A stretch of 64,000 bases of DNA from positions 38,789 to 102,788 of the forward strand of contig DIDT01000053.1 in assembly GCA_002418285.1 (NCBI GenBank), read 5' to 3'. A program made the translations under genes and the position numbers. This DNA comes from Phycisphaerales bacterium UBA5793. GTDB lineage: Bacteria; Planctomycetota; Phycisphaerae; Phycisphaerales; UBA5793. Below the pieces are notes generated by a model that was not told the origin of the DNA, ran no database searches, and saw only the letters and a program-made list of their open reading frames with translations. Below, in pieces: positions 1 to 9,265 of this stretch (position 1 is the first letter of the stretch; each line of letters begins with the position of its first letter).

Positions 1-1481
1 AATGGACTGCTCGACTGCTTTGCGCGTGATTGCATCGACTTCGATGGGCTCCTTGCAGTGCACACAGATCTTGCGAACAAGTCGCTGGGCAAGGACTCCT
101 CGGACAATTGCGGCGACGAGGTATGGTTCGACGCCAAGATTGATCAATCGAGTGACTGCACTGGGCGCGTCGTTGGTGTGCAATGTGCTCATGACGAGAT
201 GGCCGGTCAGCGCTGCCTGCGTGACGATGCGAGCCGTCTCCGAATCGCGGATTTCGCCCACCATGATGACATCGGGATCCTGTCGCAACAGCGATCGGAG
301 TGCCGTGGCAAACGTGAAGCCGGCTTTTTCATTGACCTGGAACTGGTTAATGCCGGCGATGCCCGCCTCCACCGGATCTTCGACAGTGCTGATGTTGATC
401 TCTTCGGAATTCAGTTCCACCATCGCTGAGTAGAGCGTCGTGGATTTGCCGCTGCCCGTTGGCCCGGTAACGAGCACGACGCCGTTGGGTTGGCTGACGA
501 TTCCGCGCCATGTCTTGAGCATCTCAGCGGTGAAGCCGAGCTTCTCTACATTCACGATAACGTTGCTGCTGTCGATGATACGGACGACGACCTTTTCGCC
601 GTTCTTCCCCGGCATGGTCGAAACGCGCAAGTCAACGGGGCGACCATCGAGCATGACGTGGATATCGCCATCCTGAGGCAACCGACGCTCGGAGATGTCC
701 ATGCCCGACATGATCTTGATGCGGCTCACGATCGCCATCTGCATCGCGGGTGGAGGACTGATTTTCTGGTACAGTCGACCGTCAACGCGATAGCGAACGC
801 GCAAGCGCCCATTTTCGGGCTCGATGTGGATGTCTGATGCGCCCTCCTGCACGGCGGAGTAGATCAGGAAGTTGACCAGTTTCACAACCGGCGAATGCCC
901 CGCGACCTCTTCGAGTTTCGAGAGCTCGGTGATCTGCCGTTCGACCACTGCAAAGTCGTCGTCATTCAACTCCTGGTAGATATCGTCAATGACAAAGACG
1001 TTGGCATCGGGAAGGTATTGGCGAAGCGTGTTCTGAATGTCGGTCGCGGCACTGGCGACGATCTGGACGTCGTAGTTGCTCAGGCGCGTGATTTCTTCGA
1101 CAAGATAGAGGTTCGCCGGTTCCGCGACGGCCACGGTGAGACGACCCCGCACCAAGAACAGCGGCAGCACGCCGTGTGTTTCAAGGAACTCGCGCGGCAG
1201 CGACTCGATGACCTTGGGATCAGCCAACTTGGGAGACACCTTCGCGTAGGGTACTCCGTAGGCTTCAGCCAAAACGGACAGCACCTGGTCTTCCGTGACG
1301 TAGCCCATCTCGACGAGGACTTCGCCCAGCAACTTGCGATGGCCACCCTGCCCTTGTCCGGCCAGAGCTTCCTTGAGCTGTTCTTCGGTCAGCAGTCCTC
1401 GATCGAGAAGCATTTCACCAAGTTGCATCTTGGTGCCGTCTCGAAGGGAGCAGCGATCGGTTGCAGCGGATGCCTGAATCA
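1..1481 (-). CDS. PulE/PilB-type pilus or type II secretion assembly ATPase, 3' end off window
   Basis: Cytoplasmic hexameric ATPase that powers pilin polymerisation. The 493 visible codons hold an N-terminal MshEN-type domain (about residues 20-85, two LGE-x-L repeats, first one QLGEMLLDRGLLTEEQL) and then the GspE/PilB core with Walker A GPTGSGKSTT (about 340), the Asp-box/Walker B VGEIRD and an STLHTND His box. A CVHC pair near the left edge is the first half of the usual tetra-cysteine zinc site; the second half is outside the window. The ATG at 1481 has AAGGGG six bases upstream. It is the last gene seen of the pilus cluster and lies 51 bases after the STAS gene. GspE, PilB and PulE cannot be told apart from this sequence alone; the PilM/N/O neighbours favour a pilus-like machine. 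MshEN domains in known homologues bind c-di-GMP. Confidence 0.95.
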
Positions 1482-1532
1482 TGACGTACCCCTTGCGACC
1501 GCGCGTTCCGAAACGCGGTCCTTTGTTCATCT

Positions 1533-1868
1533 CTAGCGAAGGCTGCGAATGGCGTCGGTTACTTCCTCATGCATGTCGAACTGGTGTTGCAGTCTGGTGA
1601 TCTCCAGGATCTTGCGGATGTTCTCTTCGGGAGCGACAAGCCGGATCTGGCCAAGATGTTCCGCAGCCGCTTCCTGCAGCCAGAGAAGAGACTCGAGTCC
1701 CGCACTGTCGATGAAGGTCATCCCCTGAATCTGCAGCACGAAGTCCCGTGTGCCTTTGTGGATGCGCTCAGTGACCGTGCGACGAAACGAATCGATGTGA
1801 TCCGTTGTCATGTCGCCATCGATGGAGACGATGGAGATCTTATCGTGGTCTTCGTACTTCAGTTTCAT
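1533..1868 (-). CDS. STAS-domain protein (anti-sigma factor antagonist type)
   Basis: Single-domain STAS protein of 111 residues, the usual SpoIIAA/RsbV size. The signature FIDSAGLESLL carries the serine (Ser55) that is phosphorylated by a partner kinase in the family. Its start overlaps the stop of the upstream HD-GYP gene by four bases (ATGA), so the two are very likely translationally coupled. No RsbW-type kinase or sigma factor gene is nearby, so the partner is unknown. In this cluster it probably passes a signal within the pilus-associated regulatory block rather than to a sigma factor; that is inference. Confidence 0.9.
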   Translation of the reverse strand: MKLKYEDHDKISIVSIDGDMTTDHIDSFRRTVTERIHKGTRDFVLQIQGMTFIDSAGLESLLWLQEAAAEHLGQIRLVAPEENIRKILEITRLQHQFDMHEEVTDAIRSLR

Positions 1869-3520
1869 GCCGCCACTCCGCTCTGGTCCTGTTCGATGGC
1901 GCGGTCTCGATCGCGCATCTGCTCATACACGGAAAAGTTGATTTCAAGAAAGTGCGGGATCAGTTCGGGGTCGAACTGCGATCCGGCACACCGAAGCATC
2001 TCCGCCAGTACGTCGTCTGAGGAGAGTGCCCGGCGATAGGTTCGCGTCGAGCTCATCGCGTCAAAGGCGTCGGCGATCCCCACAATCCGGCCAAAGAGAG
2101 GGATCTCGAGGCCCGCGAGCCGCTGCGGATAGCCACGGCCATCAAAGCGCTCGTGGTGCGACATGACACCCGGGATGATGTCATCGAAGTTGGGGATGTC
2201 TCGCAGGATGCGCACGCCGATCTCGGGGTGCTTCTTGATCAAGTCGAACTCTTCATCCGTCAACCGGCCTGGCTTCGAGAGTACGGCCTCGGGCACGCCG
2301 ATCTTGCCTACGTCGTGAACAAGCCCGGCAATATGGACTCGCTCCACCACGGCTGCGTCGAGGCCGGCCCGCATAGCCAATTCGCGACTGAGATAGGCGA
2401 CGCGCCGCGAGTGACCACAGGTATAGCGATCCTTGGCGTCGATGGATGCGGTAATCGCCTCAAGTGTGCCCAGGAACATTTTCTGGAGGTCGTCGTACAG
2501 ACCGACGTTGTTCAGAAAGATCCGGACGTGCTCGGCTGTAGCGCCGAGGATCTTCAGATCAAAGGAATTGACCTGGGCGTCCTCGCCGATCTTCCCGCCG
2601 ACGATGATCGTGCCATACACCGTCTCGTCATCGGCCAAAGGTTGCACAATGGCTGACCGCTCCATCGCCTCAAGATCCGGGCAGTCGCAACTCAATCCCT
2701 CCTCGCGAACGATTGGATTGCTGCTGCTGCGGGTATCAATGATCTTGTTCGCCACCCGAAGCAGCCGGTCGTTATCGCAGGTGAGGTCGCCGGCGGAAAA
2801 CAGGACATCAGCGAACTCATCGCAGCCCTGCTTCTTGTCGCTGAGTTTGAGCGCCGTCCAGCGATAGGGCATTACATCAAGAAGGTCCTGGCAAACCGAT
2901 TCGAGAAACTGCCGCGGCTGGCGCAGCACGTTCATGTTCCGACTGACCTTCTGAAGCAACGCCAGCTCTTCATAGGCATCGGTGAGCTGGCGACCGAATG
3001 ACTCGATGTGCATCGCCGCATCACGGAGTTCGCACAGGTCGTGCAACCACCATTCCACCGCCTGGATCAGCGTCGGGATGGCGCTTCGGTCCGGGAGTGG
3101 CTGCACCACCAACTGAGCCCGCGGATCACGTCCGTTGCTGCCTTCGGGTCGTTTCAGGGAGCGGACCAGGGGGTGGTCAGGGAGTTCTCGTGCGGCGGCC
3201 AGACAGATCACACAGCCGACTCGTCGTCGACGCTGCAAAATCGGCACCACGATCAGAAGCAAGGGAATATCCAGCGCCAACCCGCAGGCGGACTCAATGT
3301 CGCTGCCAAACTCGTCAGCGGCGGTCTCGACGACGGCCGGCACCCCTCCGAGGAGATCCACGAGCCAGGCGAACTGATTGTCGATCACTCTTGGGGCTTC
3401 GAACGTCGCTCCTGTCGCGATCATCGCCGCAGGGAGAGAGTGACATCGTTCCGCGAGGTGCTCAAGCACTTCTCGAAGTTCGCTTCGATCAAGAGGATTC
3501 GACGGGACGGCATCACTCAT
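1865..3520 (-). CDS. GAF plus HD-GYP domain protein, probable c-di-GMP phosphodiesterase
   Basis: Soluble 551-residue regulator. An N-terminal part of unclear fold (1-150) is followed by a GAF-like segment (about 185-340) and a complete HD-GYP domain (about 352-530). The catalytic signatures are intact: VHDVGKIGVP (His402-Asp403), KKHPEIG, SHHERFDGRGYP (455-465) and GIADAFDAM. Intact HD-GYP proteins usually hydrolyse c-di-GMP. The gene overlaps the receiver gene upstream and the STAS gene downstream by four bases each, which points to one translational unit. No GGDEF cyclase is present in the window. Whether it acts on the MshEN-containing ATPase of the same cluster is inference. Confidence 0.93.
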   Translation of the reverse strand: MSDAVPSNPLDRSELREVLEHLAERCHSLPAAMIATGATFEAPRVIDNQFAWLVDLLGGVPAVVETAADEFGSDIESACGLALDIPLLLIVVPILQRRRRVGCVICLAAARELPDHPLVRSLKRPEGSNGRDPRAQLVVQPLPDRSAIPTLIQAVEWWLHDLCELRDAAMHIESFGRQLTDAYEELALLQKVSRNMNVLRQPRQFLESVCQDLLDVMPYRWTALKLSDKKQGCDEFADVLFSAGDLTCDNDRLLRVANKIIDTRSSSNPIVREEGLSCDCPDLEAMERSAIVQPLADDETVYGTIIVGGKIGEDAQVNSFDLKILGATAEHVRIFLNNVGLYDDLQKMFLGTLEAITASIDAKDRYTCGHSRRVAYLSRELAMRAGLDAAVVERVHIAGLVHDVGKIGVPEAVLSKPGRLTDEEFDLIKKHPEIGVRILRDIPNFDDIIPGVMSHHERFDGRGYPQRLAGLEIPLFGRIVGIADAFDAMSSTRTYRRALSSDDVLAEMLRCAGSQFDPELIPHFLEINFSVYEQMRDRDRAIEQDQSGVAA

Positions 3521-3930
3521 GCAACAGATTTCGTACCCACGGCCGCCGACACACAGGCGACGAGCTCACGTGGACTGAAGGGTTTTCCAAGACACTTGAG
3601 AATGTTGACGGAGCGCAGATCTGCATCATCAAGCGCAAACCCCCGGGCTGTCAGCATGATGACGGGAATCGCGGCAGTCGCCGGATTCTGCTGCAAGCGC
3701 TGACACATCTCCAGACCCGTCAGAAACGGCATCTGGTAGTCAGTGATGATCAGGTCGGGATGCTCCTCCGTGGCCATCTGAAGCCCCTCCTCGCCATCGG
3801 AGGCTGTCAGGACTTCATAGCCCGCGTTGGAGAGTTTGAGGTGAACGACGTGTTGGATGTATGTCTCGTCGTCAACCACCAGAATTCTCGTCTTCGCCCC
3901 GTCATTGGCGCCTTGGCCGGTCTTACCCAT
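3517..3930 (-). CDS. Single-domain response regulator (CheY-like receiver)
   Basis: Stand-alone receiver of 137 residues with all canonical positions: acidic pair Asp20-Asp21 (RILVVDDE), phospho-acceptor Asp64 (IITDYQMP), Thr94 (IMLTARG) and Lys116 (LGKPFSP). There is no output domain, so it must act by protein contact. The ATG at 3930 is chosen because GGAG sits seven bases before it and it starts just after the kinase stop; a start at 3951 would overlap the kinase by 19 bases and lacks this site. It lies directly after a hybrid-free histidine kinase and overlaps the HD-GYP gene by four bases, so a kinase to receiver to HD-GYP path is likely. Confidence 0.93.
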   Translation of the reverse strand: MGKTGQGANDGAKTRILVVDDETYIQHVVHLKLSNAGYEVLTASDGEEGLQMATEEHPDLIITDYQMPFLTGLEMCQRLQQNPATAAIPVIMLTARGFALDDADLRSVNILKCLGKPFSPRELVACVSAAVGTKSVA

Positions 3931-3932
3931 TG

Positions 3933-5372
3933 CTACGCTCCCTGTTTGCATGGGACGATAAACCAGAATCGGCTTCCTTTGCCGACTTCACTTTCGACTC
4001 CGACTTCGCCGTGATGCACGGCTTCGACAATCTGCTTCACGAGATTGAGTCCAAGGCCCGTGCCTTTGGCGACGCGCTCGTGCTTATCAACGCGATAGAA
4101 CTTGCTGAAGAGTTTGGGAAGCGACTCTGGTGGAATACCCAACCCCGAGTCGTTCACGGACACGATGACGGAACGATCGCAATCGGTGAGATCGGGAGCC
4201 ACCGTGACACGTCCGCCTTCGGGGGTGTACTTGATGGCGTTGGAAATCAGATTCGTGATGACCTGCTTGATCATGTCCTTGTCCACATCGGCGTGACAGG
4301 ACTGGTGAGGACGCTGGAAGGTAATAGAGATGTTCTTCTCCGCCGCCTGTGGTTTGAGCAGTTCCACGGCTTCCTGCGCGATGGGCACGATGTCGATCGT
4401 CTCCCAACTGGCGCTGATCATGCCCGCCTCGATGCGGCTGATGTTGAGCATGTTGTCGATCATGCGCCCGAGTCGTTCGGCCTCATGCTGGATAATCTCA
4501 TAGAACTCGCGCCGAGCCGCTTCGTTCTGAGCCTCGCCATCGAGGAGCATCTCGATGTACGCCTTGATCGAGCTCAGAGGTGTGCGCAATTCGTGACTCG
4601 CCTTGCTCACGAATTCGTTCTTCATGCGGCTGACCTGGCGCTCCTGCGTGATGTCGTGGAGAATGGTGACGACGCTTGCCGCTTCATGTGTCGCATCGGC
4701 CAGCGAAGAGAGCGATACCTCCAGGTTGAGCGGCTCGGGTTCCCGCGCGAGCGTGCATTCCGTGTGCTTGCGCGATGATGTGTTGCCCGCTTCGGCGGCT
4801 TCTCCGATCAGCGAGACGATTTCCCTTTCAGGCAGGACCTGGCCAATCGGTTTGTTCAGCGCGCCTTCCCGGTCAAACTTGAACAGCGTGGCGGCCGCCT
4901 CGTTGGCCATCACCAGTTCGTTGAACTCGTTTGTGACGAGCACCGCGTCGCGGAGCGAGTGCAGTACACCCGAGAGGTGCTCCACTTCGGTTTGCGCCAG
5001 GTGCTTGCGGATCTCGATCTGGCGCACCTGCGACTTCGCATTGCGACTGTCGTTCTCAAGTTGCTCAATCACGTCCAGGTGAAGGCGGCCGATGGGAGCC
5101 AGCGCGCCAACGAGGCGCGTCGTCGGCGCTTCGGCGACTTCGGCCGCACTTACGATTGCCCGAAGGCGAGCGAGTTGTTTGTCCACATACCACCCGGCCC
5201 CCCACCCGATTCCCGTTCCGATGAATCCCGCAGTGCCGGTTTCGACGAGCAGATGAGACAGGTGGATTGATCCGAAGCCAGGGCCAACCGCAGCCGCAAT
5301 CAGTGCACTTAGCAATGTAGCAAGTAACGCCAGCGCGCCCACGAACAGCGATAGAGTCCAGGCCAGTTTCAT
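3933..5372 (-). CDS. Membrane sensor histidine kinase with PAS domain
   Basis: 479 residues. Two hydrophobic helices at the N-terminus (about 5-30 and 42-62) are followed by a linker, a PAS domain (about 130-245), a HisKA dimerisation domain with SKASHELRTPLSS (phospho-accepting His260) and an HATPase domain with N box NLISNAIKYTPEGG, G1 NDSGLGIP and G2 GTGLGLNLVKQI. The region between the helices is short, so the signal is probably sensed in the membrane or by the PAS domain. The start at 5372 follows a CCGGAGG ribosome site and begins with a typical membrane helix; the open frame upstream is only the shadow of the TPR gene. It belongs to the same transcription unit as the receiver that follows. 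Confidence 0.93.
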   Translation of the reverse strand: MKLAWTLSLFVGALALLATLLSALIAAAVGPGFGSIHLSHLLVETGTAGFIGTGIGWGAGWYVDKQLARLRAIVSAAEVAEAPTTRLVGALAPIGRLHLDVIEQLENDSRNAKSQVRQIEIRKHLAQTEVEHLSGVLHSLRDAVLVTNEFNELVMANEAAATLFKFDREGALNKPIGQVLPEREIVSLIGEAAEAGNTSSRKHTECTLAREPEPLNLEVSLSSLADATHEAASVVTILHDITQERQVSRMKNEFVSKASHELRTPLSSIKAYIEMLLDGEAQNEAARREFYEIIQHEAERLGRMIDNMLNISRIEAGMISASWETIDIVPIAQEAVELLKPQAAEKNISITFQRPHQSCHADVDKDMIKQVITNLISNAIKYTPEGGRVTVAPDLTDCDRSVIVSVNDSGLGIPPESLPKLFSKFYRVDKHERVAKGTGLGLNLVKQIVEAVHHGEVGVESEVGKGSRFWFIVPCKQGA

Positions 5373-5401
5373 CCTCCGGTCTCCCCTGTGTTGCGAGATG
5401 C

Positions 5402-6640
5402 TCAGCGGTTCAGCGAGCCGTTGGTTTCGGAGTCGGTGTCCACGCCCGCCAGAGTGACCAGGCGCTGGGCGCGCTCGCTGTCGGGCGCAATCATCCGTGC
5501 GGTCTGGAATGCCTCGGCCGCATCGGCTTTCAGTCCCTTGGCCTGCAATGCCAGGCCGAGCAGGATGTATGGCTCTTCGTGGGCGGGATGGAGCGCGCAC
5601 GCCCGCTTATAATCCTGAATCGCGTCATCGAGTCGATGATCGTGCTCCGCCACCATGCCCCGCAGCATGTAGCTCTCAAATCGAGTCGGCCACACGGCGA
5701 TCGTGCGACTCACCACGTTCTGCACACGACGCATGTCGCCGAGTTTGTAGGCCACGCTTCCAAGTTCGAACCAGATTTGTGGATCGCTCGGGTCGTCCGC
5801 GACCAGTCTCAGATAGGTCGAGCGAGCCTCCACCAACCGATCCCCGGCGGTGAGGCACAGTGCCTTGAGATGCCGCAGGTCAGGCCGGGATGCGTACTCG
5901 GCATCCCGCAGCAGTTGATCGACGTAATACTCAGCCTTGGCAAAGTTGCCGGCTTTCATGTACGCGACGATGAGCACTTCAACGATGCTCTTGTCATCGG
6001 GAGTCAGCAGCAGGGCCTTTTGGAAGTGGTCGGCGGCGAGCACCGGCTGATCACGCAGCATTGCCAGGTGCCCCTGGGAGCGTCGGACTGCAGCGTTGTT
6101 CTCGAAATGCGGACGGGACGATTCAATCAGCGCATCCGCCTCATCCAGCCGGCGCATCGAGATCAGTGTCTCAAGGGCGGCGAGCATGTAATCTGCGTTG
6201 GATCCATTCGTATTCAGCGCTGCCAGATACTCATCCGCCGCGTGGGGCAGGTCCGACCATCGCTGGTATACCAGTCCCGCGTAGTAGTGGGCATCGCCCA
6301 GTTCGGGATTGAGCTCGATCGCTTTGCGAAAGGCCTGTATTGCCGGATCGAGATGGTTCATCTCGATCAGGATGCGACCCTTCATGACGTAGTGATCCGG
6401 CTGCTCGGGATCGAGGGTGATGGATCCTTCGATGTTGAATAGAGCGTTCTTGAGGTTGCCGACTTCGAAGTCCTGTCGTGCCTGCTGAGCTCCGAGTTCC
6501 GCGCGACCATTTGCGAAGCGTTCGCGCGCATCGGTGCGAGCTTTGCCCGGCGCCCCGGAGTTCGTCGAGCATCCCGTCAAGCTGATGGCCAGAAGTACGC
6601 ATCCGGCGGCCAGAGTCCGAATCGTCGTTGGAATGCTCAT
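5402..6640 (-). CDS. TPR-repeat lipoprotein of the pilus/secretion cluster
   Basis: 412 residues with a lipoprotein signal peptide ending in LTGC (lipidated Cys24), then eight or more TPR-like helical pairs covering most of the protein, for example NPELGDAHYYAGLVYQRW. The C-terminus holds a further clear TPR stretch. Position between the secretin and the kinase suggests a pilotin or scaffold role comparable to PilF/PilW, which are TPR lipoproteins needed for secretin assembly; this is inference from context. The start at 6640 is preceded by GAGG and gives a clean signal peptide, unlike the longer open frame. Confidence 0.88.
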   Translation of the reverse strand: MSIPTTIRTLAAGCVLLAISLTGCSTNSGAPGKARTDARERFANGRAELGAQQARQDFEVGNLKNALFNIEGSITLDPEQPDHYVMKGRILIEMNHLDPAIQAFRKAIELNPELGDAHYYAGLVYQRWSDLPHAADEYLAALNTNGSNADYMLAALETLISMRRLDEADALIESSRPHFENNAAVRRSQGHLAMLRDQPVLAADHFQKALLLTPDDKSIVEVLIVAYMKAGNFAKAEYYVDQLLRDAEYASRPDLRHLKALCLTAGDRLVEARSTYLRLVADDPSDPQIWFELGSVAYKLGDMRRVQNVVSRTIAVWPTRFESYMLRGMVAEHDHRLDDAIQDYKRACALHPAHEEPYILLGLALQAKGLKADAAEAFQTARMIAPDSERAQRLVTLAGVDTDSETNGSLNR

Positions 6641-6705
6641 GAGATCAGCCTCATATTCTGTTGGTGATTTTGGTTCTGCTCTTGAAGAGTCGCCGACGTG
6701 CAAGA

Positions 6706-9222
6706 CTACTTGATGGGATCGTTGGATTCGTCATCAGTCGGTACCTCTGCGTACCCCTGCTGCATCGGCTGGTTATCGAGCCACGCCTGGTACTGGGCCT
6801 GGTAGTGTGAGAAGACGGGCCCGAGATACAGGGTGCCCATCGGACTGAGCGACTGGAAGATCGCCAGGCTCTGACCGATCTGCGCGTTGTACTGGGCGAT
6901 CTGGTGCTCCGAACCGCTGTTGAGGGCTTCCAGCACACAGGGATCACCCTGCGGATTGATCTTCACGCCGCTGTTCGACGCGCCGCAAGAAGGAGGGATC
7001 TGTTCCCAGACTTCTCCGCCGTCCAGACCAATGGCCGCCGTAAACTCGCCCCACCAGGGATCAAGACAAACGGCGCTTGGGTCGTCGGTGGCGCCCCACG
7101 GAATCTCACGAGTCTGCGACGTGGTATTTGCCGCAGCCGTCGAACGATTCGCGACGCGCGATGAAGCGGCGGCCGCCCTGGTCGACGAAGCGGAGGTTTG
7201 CTGGTTCGAGCTCGACTGCACATGCGACTCATCCTGCATAGCAGGTTCATTGGAGACCGGTGTCGCCTGGAGTGTCGTTTCGCTCGTCGATGCCGGCGTC
7301 GCCGCTGATGGAGTCGAGACGGGCGTGTTGTAGCCTGGCGTCGCGCTTCCAGCAGGCTTGGACTTCGATCCGACGAGCGGATCGGTCGTGAAGTTCGTTG
7401 GGACTGCTGCCGTCGCATCACCTGAACCATTCTTCCCCATGCTCGACTTGATGCGATCGTCGGTCAGGTGACGCATCATCGAACCATTGAACCACTTGTC
7501 AGACTTGCCGAGCAGACGCTCGCGCATTTCAATGACGAGCGGCTGGTTCGGGTGGAGGTGGAGCGAAAGATCGATGTGCCAGAGGGCGAGTTCAAAGTCG
7601 CCGGCGGCAATGGCCTCTTCTGCCTTGAGATTGTGATTCGAAGTCAGACGGTCATTGCTCCACTGCAATACGCCGCTGCGAGCCGCAAACTGGGCATCAT
7701 CCACCAGTTCGTTGGCGCGATCGCCTTCGGCGATGAGCACTTCGTCCTTCATGATCGACGGAGTGATGAGGAAGGTAATCTCGCTGCGTCGCGTTGCATC
7801 TTCCTTGCCTTTGAAGGCGGCTCCGATCACGGGGATGTCACCGAGAATCGGGATTTGCCGGCGCGTGAGCGTCGTTTCCTCGCGGAAGAGGCCGCCGAGC
7901 ACGATCGTGTGACCATCTTTGACCACGACGTTGGTCTGAAGCTGATTGGTGATCTGGTCGGGAATTGTGAACGTGCTGCCATCGCTGCCAGTCACGTCGC
8001 GGATGATGCCTTCCGAAACGCTCGGCTTGAGTTCCATTCGGATAAAGCCGTCCTTGCCGATGAAGGGTCGGAAGATCAGCTGCGTACCGGTATCGAGGAA
8101 CTGCACGGTTTGCGTCGTGCTGGTTTCCGTCGACGTCGTCGACAGGTAGCCGATTCGACGACCAATGAGGATCTGACCCCGGTTGCGGTTCACCGCGAGG
8201 ACGCGAGGACGCGAAAGCACGGTTGTATCCGTCACTTCGTCCAGAACGCGCAGGAAGACGGAGATATCGTCAGAGATGACGCCGATCTTCAAGCCGCCGG
8301 CACGGGCCGTCTGGCCGACATTGGAGCGGACCGCAGTGGCGTTGTTGTCACCGGGCTGGAAGCCCCCATCACCCGAGCCGCTGAGCAGGTTGTCCACGGT
8401 GGAAAGCGGGTTACCGAAATCCAGAAAATCGACGTCCGCAAGGATGCTCCAGTCAATACCCCATGCGTTGTCTTCGTTGAGCGAACTCTGAAGAACCGTT
8501 GCTTCGACGAGGACCTGCTGAGGACGCGTATCGAGTTCGTCCACGAGGCGAGCGATGTCGTCCATGTTCTCTTCGTAGTCGTGGACCACCATGGTGGAGT
8601 AATTCGCCCAGCTGTCCGCGCCGCCTTGGCCTTCGTCAGGCTTGAAGCCGGCTGCCACATCGGCGCTGATGGCGATCGTTCCTTTTTCGGAGAGCAGCGG
8701 AGTCACGAATACCGAGGCATCCGTCGCGTTAAGATAGCTCAGCTGGAAGGTTCGACTGACGAGCTGGCGAGCCGCTTCCTTGATGGATCGCAGTTCTTCG
8801 AGCGTGTAGACCTTGATGAATGCGCCTTCCTCCACATAGCCGTAGCCATTGGAGTTGAGAATCGCGTCAAGGGCCTCAAAGAACGTCACGTCATAGAGGT
8901 CAGCACTCACGGTCCCGCTGACGTTCTTGGAGACAATGATGTTGCGCTGGCTCTGGATGCTGAGCATCTGGAGCACCTTCGCGAGGTCCGTGTTCTGGAC
9001 GTGGATATCCACCGTGGAATAGGCGGAAACAGCCACTTGACCGTCAAGGTCCTCTCCATCGTCCGCATTGACAGCAGGCGTCGCGGGCGGTGTCTGCGCC
9101 CATGAATCAAGATCGACCTGGGCCGAGGCCGTGCTTGCCAAGCCAACGCAGGCGGCACAGACCAACCCATATGATCGGAGCGAACCCAGCGAGAAGAACT
9201 TCCCGTTCGTGCAGTCCAACAT
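6706..9222 (-). CDS. Secretin (GspD/PilQ family outer membrane channel)
   Basis: 838 residues: signal peptide (about 1-34, ending STASA), an STN/N0-like domain (about 70-135), N-domain sequence, and the secretin core (about 340-545). Diagnostic stretches are VLSRPRVLAVNRNRGQILIG and VVKDGHTIVLGG followed by IPILGDIPVIGAAF. After the core comes a TPR-like helical segment and a long Ser/Thr/Ala-rich linker (about 640-730) ending in an acidic tail, longer than typical secretins. It forms the outer membrane gate of the pilus or type II machine. The ATG at 9222 has a GGGAG site. Assignment to GspD or PilQ is not settled; the pilMNOP genes directly upstream argue for a PilQ role. Confidence 0.93.
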   Translation of the reverse strand: MLDCTNGKFFSLGSLRSYGLVCAACVGLASTASAQVDLDSWAQTPPATPAVNADDGEDLDGQVAVSAYSTVDIHVQNTDLAKVLQMLSIQSQRNIIVSKNVSGTVSADLYDVTFFEALDAILNSNGYGYVEEGAFIKVYTLEELRSIKEAARQLVSRTFQLSYLNATDASVFVTPLLSEKGTIAISADVAAGFKPDEGQGGADSWANYSTMVVHDYEENMDDIARLVDELDTRPQQVLVEATVLQSSLNEDNAWGIDWSILADVDFLDFGNPLSTVDNLLSGSGDGGFQPGDNNATAVRSNVGQTARAGGLKIGVISDDISVFLRVLDEVTDTTVLSRPRVLAVNRNRGQILIGRRIGYLSTTSTETSTTQTVQFLDTGTQLIFRPFIGKDGFIRMELKPSVSEGIIRDVTGSDGSTFTIPDQITNQLQTNVVVKDGHTIVLGGLFREETTLTRRQIPILGDIPVIGAAFKGKEDATRRSEITFLITPSIMKDEVLIAEGDRANELVDDAQFAARSGVLQWSNDRLTSNHNLKAEEAIAAGDFELALWHIDLSLHLHPNQPLVIEMRERLLGKSDKWFNGSMMRHLTDDRIKSSMGKNGSGDATAAVPTNFTTDPLVGSKSKPAGSATPGYNTPVSTPSAATPASTSETTLQATPVSNEPAMQDESHVQSSSNQQTSASSTRAAAASSRVANRSTAAANTTSQTREIPWGATDDPSAVCLDPWWGEFTAAIGLDGGEVWEQIPPSCGASNSGVKINPQGDPCVLEALNSGSEHQIAQYNAQIGQSLAIFQSLSPMGTLYLGPVFSHYQAQYQAWLDNQPMQQGYAEVPTDDESNDPIK

Positions 9223-9265
9223 GATTGCTTTCTCCCTCCCCAGGCCGGTGCGCTTCGGCGCCGCG

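Noticed and set aside
5373..5600. Longer N-terminus of the histidine kinase
   Set aside because: The added sequence is Arg/Pro-rich, lies over the TPR gene and precedes a clear ribosome site and membrane helix at 5372.
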